From: Deferribacter abyssi
GTDB taxonomy: Bacteria; Chrysiogenota; Deferribacteres; Deferribacterales; Deferribacteraceae
Direction of reading: 5' to 3'
Assembly: GCF_049472655.1 (NCBI RefSeq)
Contig: NZ_JAQNCS010000016.1
Span: 1 to 58,971 of the forward strand
Length of the DNA: 58,971 nucleotides
Positions 31,551-37,776 of this stretch are shown in pieces. Both the position numbers and the translations under genes were made by a program. The number at the start of each line of letters is the position of its first letter. The first letter of the stretch is position 1. The notes beneath the pieces are model-generated. The model was not told where the DNA came from, made no database searches, and was given only the letters and a program-made list of their open reading frames with translations.

Positions 31551-31778
31551 ATGGCAGTATTAGTTTTAACTGAGCAAGAAAAATTTGTATTTAATAACGT
31601 TAAAGAATTTTGCAAATATTCCAAAGAAATAGTAAGGAAATACGGTAAAATTAAAGAAATTATAACAAACTACTCCCCCAAAACTCCAGCAGGTAGCTGT
31701 CCAGAATGCGGTTCATCCCTTGTGTTTGAGGAAGGCTGTAAAAAATGCCATAGCTGTGGATATTCAGCCTGCGGTTAG
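31551..31778 (+). CDS. Small protein with class II ribonucleotide reductase C-terminal-type zinc finger
   Basis: This 75-residue protein ends in GSCPECGSSLVFEEGC followed by KKCHSCGYSACG. The C-P-E-C-G...E-G-C...C-x-x-C-G-Y-S-x-C pattern is the C-terminal zinc finger of adenosylcobalamin-dependent ribonucleotide reductases (NrdJ). The catalytic body is absent: the first 45 residues are a short helical segment. It may be an orphan finger that contacts host NrdJ, or a re-used domain. The start follows leader copy 8. Confidence 0.7.
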   Translation: MAVLVLTEQEKFVFNNVKEFCKYSKEIVRKYGKIKEIITNYSPKTPAGSCPECGSSLVFEEGCKKCHSCGYSACG

Positions 31779-31788
31779 GGAGGGGGAG

Positions 31789-32067
31789 ATGATACTCGAA
31801 AGACTACTTAAAAAGAGTTTGGAAAATCCTGTACTGGTAGAAAAATACATCAAATTTGTTGAAATTTACGAAAAGGTAAAGGAAAAAGGGATACAGGTGG
31901 ACTTCAATCTGTATCAACTGGTGTGCTGGTTCGAAAGAGTTCAAATTCTCAGAGAGGAAGCTGACGGAAGTTTGGTTGAACACCACACATATTGTTACGG
32001 GTGTCCAAAGAAAAAACACAGGAATATACAGAAATGTTTTGAAATAGATAATAATTATAGAAATTAA
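31789..32067 (+). CDS. Small cysteine-containing protein
   Basis: This 92-residue protein (MILERLLKKSLENPVLVEKYIKFVEIYEKVKEKG...) is helical, with a C-terminal TYCYGCPKKKHRNIQKCF metal-site-like segment. It starts ten bases after the finger protein behind GGGAGGGGG and has no structured leader of its own. The function is unknown. Confidence 0.6.
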   Translation: MILERLLKKSLENPVLVEKYIKFVEIYEKVKEKGIQVDFNLYQLVCWFERVQILREEADGSLVEHHTYCYGCPKKKHRNIQKCFEIDNNYRN

Positions 32068-32073
32068 AAATAT

Positions 32074-32146
32074 CCCCAGCAGGGGGCAGTATCCCCCTGC
32101 TGAGGGATTATTGCCTCCTGTTGGGGAAAATAAAAAAAGGAGGCAG
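32074..32146 (+). promoter_or_regulatory. Structured SD-sequestering leader, copy 9
   Basis: CCCCAGCAGGGGG pairs with CCCCCTGCTGAGGG (one bulge). The loop GGCAGTA pairs with TATTGCC (one wobble). The anti-SD TGCCTCCT (32112-32119) pairs with AGGAGGCA (32138-32145). Confidence 0.8.
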
Positions 32147-32149
32147 AAA

Positions 32150-32563
32150 ATGATTTTGAAAGAATATAAAAGAAAATCAATATCAAAACCTGAAGACGTA
32201 GCTAAGATTTTACAAGCAATTTTATGTTCAGAACATGAAATCGATCAAGACAAAGAGCATTTCTGGTGTATAGGATTAAACACCAGAAATATCATTAAAT
32301 ATATTGAGTTAGTTACTTTAGGAACACTTGACATGACTATAGTTGAGCCAAGAGAAGTGTTTAGGCTCGCTATAATAAAGGGAGTTAAATCTCTAATATT
32401 AGCGCATAATCACCCGTCAGGTGCGTTAAGGTTTAGTGATAATGACATAGCGGTTACTGAGAGACTTATTAAAAGTGGAGATATATTAGGTATTAAAATA
32501 TTAGATCATATCCTCATAACTAAAGATGATTACATATCAATGAAAAGTGATGGTTTGTTATAA
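32150..32563 (+). CDS. radC: RadC-like JAB/MPN-domain protein
   Basis: This 137-residue protein is the JAB domain of RadC: FWCIGLNTRNIIKYIELVTLGTLD, then LILAHNHPSGALRFSDNDIAVTERLIKSGDILGIKILDHILITKDDYISM. The H-x-H...S...D metal-site pattern is intact. RadC-like genes are common on ICEs and plasmids near ssb; their activity is unsettled despite the old repair annotation. The N-terminal helix-hairpin-helix region of chromosomal RadC is absent. The start follows leader copy 9. Confidence 0.9.
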   Translation: MILKEYKRKSISKPEDVAKILQAILCSEHEIDQDKEHFWCIGLNTRNIIKYIELVTLGTLDMTIVEPREVFRLAIIKGVKSLILAHNHPSGALRFSDNDIAVTERLIKSGDILGIKILDHILITKDDYISMKSDGLL

Positions 32564-32577
32564 AAAAGGGGGTAGAT

Positions 32578-32844
32578 ATGGAAAAAATAATAAAAATTAC
32601 CCCTCAAAAGTATTATAGAGAAATAATATGTGATTGTTGCAATAAACCATTATATCTTCCTGATTTTGAAGAAGAAAAAGAATGGGAAGATTTTTATGGA
32701 ACATTTTGGATCGAACCGGATAATGTGTGGTTTGAAAAGTGTATATGCGAAGATTGTCGAAGAAAATACTGGAAAAATTTTAAAATAGAACATGATGACA
32801 AACTGTTGAATTTTGCCAATAAGGTTCTGATAGAATCAATATAA
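32578..32844 (+). CDS. Small zinc-binding protein
   Basis: This 88-residue protein has ICDCCNKPLYLPDFEE, then WFEKCICEDCRRKYWKNF, two cysteine pairs likely to bind zinc. It starts 14 bases after radC behind AAAGGGGGT and lacks a structured leader. The function is unknown. Confidence 0.6.
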   Translation: MEKIIKITPQKYYREIICDCCNKPLYLPDFEEEKEWEDFYGTFWIEPDNVWFEKCICEDCRRKYWKNFKIEHDDKLLNFANKVLIESI

Positions 32845-32847
32845 AAA

Positions 32848-32991
32848 CCTCCCGTCCTTGAGAAAGGGCGGGTGACCCATAGAGGGCACGGTAACCAAAA
32901 TGGCTGTGGGGGTAGCCATTGGGAGAATTGTCTGCCTCCGTTCTCCCTGCCGTGCCTTTTATGGGTTGCCCGCCCAAAAAAGGACAGGAGG
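32848..32991 (+). promoter_or_regulatory. Large structured leader, copy 10 (multi-stem, possible kissing loops)
   Basis: Three nested helices: CCTCC(C)GTCCTT with AAGGAC(A)GGAGG, which buries the SD; GGGCGGG with CCCGCCC, continued by ACCCATA with TATGGGT; and GGCACGG with CCGTGCC. Inside lie two hairpins, AATGGCT/AGCCATT with loop GTGGGGGT, and GGGAGAA/TTCTCCC whose loop shows CTGCCTCC. The two loops are complementary, suggesting a kissing contact. The next ATG is at 32998. Confidence 0.75.
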
Positions 32992-32997
32992 TGAAAA

Positions 32998-33141
32998 ATG
33001 ATAAGATTTGAAATACCACAAATCAAAAAAGTATTCATAGTCTCAGCCGAAACATGGCTAAATTTACCACAAAAAATTAAAAAACATGCAGTTATAATAA
33101 TAGACACTCCAGTAACAGTAATGGGGGTGTCTAATGTATAG
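32998..33141 (+). CDS. Short protein behind the large leader
   Basis: This 47-residue protein (MIRFEIPQIKKVFIVSAETWLNLPQKIKKHAVIIIDTPVTVMGVSNV) is probably a small alpha/beta unit. The SD AGGAGG lies inside the outer stem of leader copy 10 and the ATG eight bases later. It overlaps the next short frame by eight bases. The function is unknown; the elaborate leader is the main reason to believe in it. Confidence 0.5.
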   Translation: MIRFEIPQIKKVFIVSAETWLNLPQKIKKHAVIIIDTPVTVMGVSNV

Positions 33142-33280
33142 AGCAAATGAAATATCAAAACTGATGGATAAGATTTGGAATTCGACAAAAAAATACAAAG
33201 ATGTAAAAAAGAGAAAAAAGATTTATGTTCAACAATTATTAAAGAGACTTGAAGTAAATATACCTTCCGTCGAATATTAG
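33134..33280 (+). CDS. Short basic protein
   Basis: This 48-residue protein (MYRANEISKLMDKIWNSTKKYKDVKKRKKIYVQQLLKRLEVNIPSVEY) is helical and basic, so it might bind nucleic acid. It overlaps the preceding gene, and its stop falls inside a small hairpin. The evidence is limited to the open frame and the coupling. Confidence 0.45.
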   Translation: MYRANEISKLMDKIWNSTKKYKDVKKRKKIYVQQLLKRLEVNIPSVEY

Positions 33281-33286
33281 ACGGAA
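33265..33286 (+). other. Hairpin at the end of the leading-type block
   Basis: TTCCGTC and GACGGAA form a perfect seven-pair stem around the stop codon of the last short gene. Further small stems (CTTGC...GCAAG, GGG...CCC) follow before the terminator at 33331. Confidence 0.5.
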
Positions 33287-33330
33287 GCGCCTCTTGCAGT
33301 ATACAGCAAGGGGAAACGTCCCGCAAAAGA

Positions 33331-33360
33331 GCCCGCTGCCGTTTGGTGGCGGGCTTTTTT
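33331..33360 (+). terminator. Intrinsic terminator closing the leading-type block
   Basis: GCCCGCTGCC pairs with GGTGGCGGGC (ten pairs, two wobbles, GTTT loop) and is followed by TTTTTT. Confidence 0.88.
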
Positions 33361-33442
33361 GTTTTTATAGAAAATACCACACTTTTAATCATTTCTTTTA
33401 CCTATATTGATTGTCAGTAAAAAATAGAAGGAGGTAGGAATA

Positions 33443-34318
33443 ATGAAAACAAAAAAAGGAATTATTAGGGTAGTATTTGCTATCTTAGTTTTAAGTTTAA
33501 CGTTATCTATTTTTGCTGGAACAGGGTTCGCTCAAACAAAGAAATTTTCAAAGACTGCTAAAACAGTTAAAAAAATTGTAGAAAAACGCATAAGAGGTAA
33601 AGCTAAAGTAACACTGCTTGATGAAGTTGATCCTAAAGTCATTGATGGTTTCAAGTATATCAAGTTGAATATTATCACTGATGCAGATAACAAAACTTTC
33701 GGATTTTACACAAACGGCAAGTATATTATTACAGGTTTAGCCGATTTAAAGACTGGCGAAAACGTAATTAATTATATCAGAGCAATAAGCGATACTGTAA
33801 ACGTAGAAATAAGAAGCGATGAGTTAATATATGGCAATGTTAACGCTCCTGTAAAAATTGTTGTATTTAGCGACTTTGAATGTCCATTCTGTAAAAGAGC
33901 GTCAAAAGAAATAAAGGGAATCATAAAAAAATACGAAAATAAGGTTGCTATATTCTATAAACATTTTCCTTTATCTTTTCACAAACATGCAGAGTTATTG
34001 GCCAAAATTTATGAAGCTGGCAGAAAGCTTGGTTATAAGTGGGATATGTATAGTTACGATTTCAGGAATAAGAATAATGATGAAATATTGAAAATCTTTG
34101 AAAATCAACTGCCTAAAAATAAGGTTGTTGAGTTTTACAAATTTTTGAGTTCTCAAGAAGTAATCGACAAAATAGAACGCAACAAAAAAGAGGGACAAGC
34201 ATTAGGAGTTAAAGGAACACCATATATAATCATAAATAGACATCCAATTAGCGGTTATCAGCCTAATCTGATTCTCAGAATACTTAATATGGAAATTGCT
34301 AAACTAAAAAAGAGGTAA
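33443..34318 (+). CDS. Exported DsbA/DsbC-like thiol-disulfide protein
   Basis: This 291-residue protein has a signal peptide (VVFAILVLSLTLSIFAGTGFAQ), a DsbC-like N-terminal region (about 30-130) and a thioredoxin-fold domain with VFSDFECPFCKRASKEI (CPFC active site near residue 152) and the cis-proline loop GVKGTPYIIINR. F-type and SXT-type transfer regions usually carry such a protein to form disulfides in Tra proteins such as TraV. GAAGGAGG precedes the ATG. Confidence 0.88.
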   Translation: MKTKKGIIRVVFAILVLSLTLSIFAGTGFAQTKKFSKTAKTVKKIVEKRIRGKAKVTLLDEVDPKVIDGFKYIKLNIITDADNKTFGFYTNGKYIITGLADLKTGENVINYIRAISDTVNVEIRSDELIYGNVNAPVKIVVFSDFECPFCKRASKEIKGIIKKYENKVAIFYKHFPLSFHKHAELLAKIYEAGRKLGYKWDMYSYDFRNKNNDEILKIFENQLPKNKVVEFYKFLSSQEVIDKIERNKKEGQALGVKGTPYIIINRHPISGYQPNLILRILNMEIAKLKKR

Positions 34319-34322
34319 AAAA

Positions 34323-34694
34323 ATGTATAGAGTAAAAACAGAAGATAAAAAGTATATTTTAGTTTTTGAAAATATAGTTTCAAAAGACAGCGTATTGTTT
34401 CAAATTTACGAACCTAATAGCGGCAAACCTACAAAGAAACTGGTTTTTCAATTGTGGTATGACGATGTTTACGACTTGATGCACATGATGCTGATGAGTA
34501 AAACGCCTCTAGCCGATACCGATATTCAAACTTTAAGAGTTACGGAAAATTTAAAACTTAGAGTCTCGGAATCAATATTGGAAATCTTAGATTCTGAAAA
34601 GGTGTATTCTCTAAAATTTTCTGCTGGCAAATTCGAATATATTATAGAGGCATTGAAATCAATAACTTTAGGAGCGTTAAATGGTAGCAATTAA
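34323..34694 (+). CDS. Small protein of unknown function
   Basis: This 123-residue protein (MYRVKTEDKKYILVFENIVSKDSVLFQIYEPNSGKPTKKLVFQLWYDDVYDLMHMMLM...) looks like an antiparallel sheet followed by helices. It begins four bases after the Dsb-like gene and precedes traD, so a transfer-related role is possible. No family is recognised. Confidence 0.6.
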   Translation: MYRVKTEDKKYILVFENIVSKDSVLFQIYEPNSGKPTKKLVFQLWYDDVYDLMHMMLMSKTPLADTDIQTLRVTENLKLRVSESILEILDSEKVYSLKFSAGKFEYIIEALKSITLGALNGSN

Positions 34695-34973
34695 ATTATC
34701 TGATGGAGACTGCTTAATAATAAAAAAAAAGACAAAAACTGTATTGTAAGCTTGGGCAAAAAAGAATCCTTCAACAAAATTAGTCAAACATCTATAGAAA
34801 GCATATTCAAGGAAGTTTTTATGAGCGATTTTGCATCAAAGCTACTTAAAGACGCCGTATTGACTCTAACAAAAACAGAGAAAAAAACCGCTGTTCCTAT
34901 AGCTGAAATACTGAACCTTATATCAATTCGGCTTGGAAAATTTAACAGTAAGGTTGCAACTGTTATTTGCTAA
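34681..34973 (+). pseudogene. Small gene interrupted at an A9 run
   Basis: The ATG at 34681 opens MVAIKLSDGDCLIIKKK and stops at 34749, just after nine A residues (34722-34730). Adding one A continues the frame as DKNCIVSLGKKESFNKISQTSIESIFKEVF... to the stop at 34973, giving about 98 residues. The downstream part alone has only a TTG start at 34752. Mutation, sequencing error or transcriptional slippage are the options. The function is unknown. Confidence 0.5.
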
Positions 34974-35020
34974 GAATTTGAGCATTTTTGTAAAAATTAT
35001 ATGAAAAGAAGGAGTAAAGC

Positions 35021-36745
35021 ATGCTAGCAAAGAATTATTATTTTACGCCTTTTATCATTGAATTCATACTAGGATGCACGGTTCTCTATTTTAGAAATTA
35101 TTTACTATTGGGCGATAAGATAGGAGTTTTAACAGGAGTGTTAATTATACTCCTGTCCTTTACAAGATTATATAGGTATATGGAGCGTTCTTCCTTCCTA
35201 AAGCAAATGAGCAAAAACAATATACTAACTGTCAGTTTACAAAAAGGAAAAATACCGAAAGATAAAGTGTTTATCGGTAAAGGATTTGTTTGGCAAAACG
35301 ATCATGTTCAAAAAATGTATGACCTAAAAAACATGAACAGGCTTGATGATTTTTTGGACTTTAATAGCGACGGACTAACATTGATACATGGAGTTGGTAA
35401 AAAAGAGGAAAAAAACGTTTATATCCCAACTAAAGAGTTAAACACGCATACGGCAATTGTGGGAACAACCGGCGTAGGTAAAACAAGAGCTTTAGAGTTA
35501 CTTATTGGTCAGGCTGTTCTTAGGGATGAACCTGTTGTTATAATTGATCCAAAGGGCGATAATCAGCTTGTTGATAGAGTATATGATATATGCGTTAAGG
35601 CTGGTAGGAAAAATGATTTTATGTTCTTTTCTCTTGCACATCCTAAAAGCAGTAGCACATATAACCCTCTTGAAAATTTTTCAAAGCCCACAGATATAGC
35701 GTCAAGAATAAGGTCCATAATGGATATAGGCGAAGAACCTTTTTATGCTGATTTTGCATGGAATTTGATACTGGGAATTACATCAGCCCTTTTATCTCTT
35801 GATGAAAAACCAACTATCAGGTCAATACATAGATATTCTCTTATTGATTTTGAAGAATTGATGACAAAGTTTACAAAAAGATACAATGAAGCAAAAATGA
35901 ATAATGATGAAGCAATAGTAACAAAACTTGAGCCTGCATTAAAATACCTTAAAAAGATTGAAAGTCATCCGAGAGATCACTTTGCTAAAGTAACAGCTTC
36001 ACTCGAGCCCGTTTTAGCTTCTTTGAGTCACGGTGAAGTTGGAGATTTGTTATCGACAATACCATCGGATATAACATTTGAGAAAGTTATTAATAAAAAC
36101 AGAGTGGTTTATTTCTATTTAAGTTCCATGATTGACAATCAGGTAGCGAGAAATGTCGGCCGAATGGCTTTGCAGGATTTACTATTTTATGTTGGTTCAA
36201 TATATGCTCACTATCCTGATGTTGAGTTTCCTTTAAATGTATTCGTAGATGAATTTTACAATGTAATTTTCGATGGATATGTAGATTTACTAAACAAAGC
36301 TCGTGGAGCAGGCGTCAGAGTAACTCTTGCCATGCAAACAAGCAAAGACGTTGAAAGTGTTGTTAGCGAACCAAAGGCAATGCAGATACTTGCTAACACA
36401 AACAATAAAATTTTCTTCAGAGTGCCGGAAATAGAGGTTGCCAAACTGTTTTCGGAGATGTTTGGCAAAACTGTTATCAAAGAAAGAATGAAAACAATAA
36501 GTGTAAGTCCAGATGTGGGCGACAACGGAATATATTATGGAACAAATGCAGGCGAAAGGTTAATAAATAAAGAAGTAGAGTTAGTAGAACCCCAGTTGCT
36601 TACGTCACTACCAAAAGGCGAAGTGTTTATGTATACTCAAGGAAGACTCCCTTACAAGGTTAGAATACCTTTAATATCAGACAAGATAGAGCATAAGTTT
36701 ATGGATAAAGTAATAGAAATTAACAGGGGGTTGGAATATGTCTGA
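35021..36745 (+). CDS. traD: TraD-like conjugative coupling ATPase
   Basis: This 574-residue protein has two N-terminal membrane helices, Walker A in THTAIVGTTGVGKTRALELLIG near residue 145, VVIIDPKGD just after, Walker B FPLNVFVDEFYNVIFDG near 407, and LAMQTSKDVESV. This matches the SXT/TOL-type TraD subgroup. It brings the DNA substrate to the TraC/TraB channel. The gene overlaps the next by eight bases. Confidence 0.92.
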   Translation: MLAKNYYFTPFIIEFILGCTVLYFRNYLLLGDKIGVLTGVLIILLSFTRLYRYMERSSFLKQMSKNNILTVSLQKGKIPKDKVFIGKGFVWQNDHVQKMYDLKNMNRLDDFLDFNSDGLTLIHGVGKKEEKNVYIPTKELNTHTAIVGTTGVGKTRALELLIGQAVLRDEPVVIIDPKGDNQLVDRVYDICVKAGRKNDFMFFSLAHPKSSSTYNPLENFSKPTDIASRIRSIMDIGEEPFYADFAWNLILGITSALLSLDEKPTIRSIHRYSLIDFEELMTKFTKRYNEAKMNNDEAIVTKLEPALKYLKKIESHPRDHFAKVTASLEPVLASLSHGEVGDLLSTIPSDITFEKVINKNRVVYFYLSSMIDNQVARNVGRMALQDLLFYVGSIYAHYPDVEFPLNVFVDEFYNVIFDGYVDLLNKARGAGVRVTLAMQTSKDVESVVSEPKAMQILANTNNKIFFRVPEIEVAKLFSEMFGKTVIKERMKTISVSPDVGDNGIYYGTNAGERLINKEVELVEPQLLTSLPKGEVFMYTQGRLPYKVRIPLISDKIEHKFMDKVIEINRGLEYV

Positions 36746-37322
36746 AATAGCAACAATAAGTAATTTTAGGTATTGGGTTGTATTTTTGCTGCTTGTCACA
36801 ATAGCAGGCGAATTTTTTATATTTCAATACAAGCTTAATCAAAATCCCAACTATCAATGGAACTTGCTGGTAAAGGAGCAAGAGAATTTTAAAATGGTTG
36901 CAGACAGAGAAGATATTGAAGCAATTATAAACGTGATCAACAATGTAGATAATTTTATGAAGGGAGCTTTAAGGAGAGCGTATTCTGGTATAGAAAGTTG
37001 GTTTAAGCCTATGATGCAGTTAGTAATAATAAGGGGTTACATGTATAAATTTATGTTGCCGCTGTTTGTTATAGCCGTAATAATTGGTTTTGTGGAAGGT
37101 AAGATCAGGTATCAGAGGAAGGAAGAGGAGTTTGGTATAGTGAGCGCTTTAGGTTTTCATTGGGTTAAGAATTTGGCGTTATCGGCGAAGTTGTTGTTTA
37201 TATTCGGTTATTTATTTTCGCCGCTTCCTATTAATCCATTTTTGTTTATTTATGGAGTGCCTGCCATATCGTTTTTAATAATCTTTTTTATGAGGTCGAA
37301 TATACCACTTGGGAAATTGTAA
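36738..37322 (+). CDS. DUF4400-like inner-membrane protein (TraJ position of SXT-type elements)
   Basis: This 194-residue protein has an N-terminal membrane helix (YWVVFLLLVTIAGEFFIF), a soluble stretch, a second helix with FVEGKIRYQRKEEEFG, and two more helices at the C-terminus. The layout and the FVEGK..Y...E.E.G motif fit DUF4400 proteins found next to traD in integrative conjugative elements. A supporting role for the coupling ATPase is inferred. Confidence 0.78.
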   Translation: MSEIATISNFRYWVVFLLLVTIAGEFFIFQYKLNQNPNYQWNLLVKEQENFKMVADREDIEAIINVINNVDNFMKGALRRAYSGIESWFKPMMQLVIIRGYMYKFMLPLFVIAVIIGFVEGKIRYQRKEEEFGIVSALGFHWVKNLALSAKLLFIFGYLFSPLPINPFLFIYGVPAISFLIIFFMRSNIPLGKL

Positions 37323-37378
37323 AACTGTAGTTATCTCAGGTTTTGTTATAATAAAGTACTTATATTAGTTTCCCAAGT
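37307..37378 (+). terminator. Possible long-loop terminator after traD operon
   Basis: ACTTGGGAAA at the end of the DUF4400-like gene is matched ten of ten by TTTCCCAAGT at 37369-37378, which is followed by ATTTTT. The loop is 52 bases, so termination is less certain than for the short hairpins. Confidence 0.45.
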
Positions 37379-37776
37379 ATTTTTAAATTCAATTCTAAAG
37401 CGTTAAAATAAAAATGTGCATATTTAGTAATAAAAGAAATTTTCATGGTCTCAAAAAAATTACTATACCATTTTTTCTTAAAACCATGTTTTATGTTATT
37501 TATATTAAGACATTTTCTTCATTCTTACAAAACATCCGTTTTGCATTAAGACAGGTTCCTTTAAAACTACAATTTATGAGTTTTGATGGAAACTTGAACT
37601 TCGAGAAAATTTTTTCATAAACAACAACATGTAACTTTTGATATGCATACATAAATTAAACTAGCAATAAAAAATGAGATGTTTCCAAAAAATTATGTTT
37701 GACATCTTTTGAAAAAATAGAATATTATAACAAATAGAATTCATACTTACACAGTATAATATTTGTGAGGTATTAT
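37323..37776 (+). other. Intergenic region ahead of the chemoreceptor gene
   Basis: No convincing gene is seen. A 68-codon frame at 37414-37620 lacks a ribosome site and family resemblance. The right end holds the promoter described at 37699. Confidence 0.5.
37699..37728 (+). promoter_or_regulatory. Sigma-70-like promoter of the chemoreceptor gene
   Basis: TTGACA (37699-37704) and TATTAT (37723-37728) are separated by 18 bases and lie about 50 bases before the ATG. A second TATAAT-like word at 37755 has no clear partner. Confidence 0.65.

Noticed and set aside
27499..32998. The repeated GC-rich hairpins read as transcription terminators
   Set aside because: They lack the T-run after the stem and are always followed by a complementary anti-SD/SD pair and a start codon, so a translational role fits better. 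Attenuation cannot be wholly excluded.
27499..32998. A CRISPR array
   Set aside because: Spacing is irregular, genes lie between copies, and the repeat sequence varies with compensating changes; no cas genes other than a Cas4-like exonuclease of recombination type are present.
37414..37620. 68-codon frame in the gap before the first chemoreceptor
   Set aside because: No Shine-Dalgarno, no family features, and AT-rich random-looking composition.
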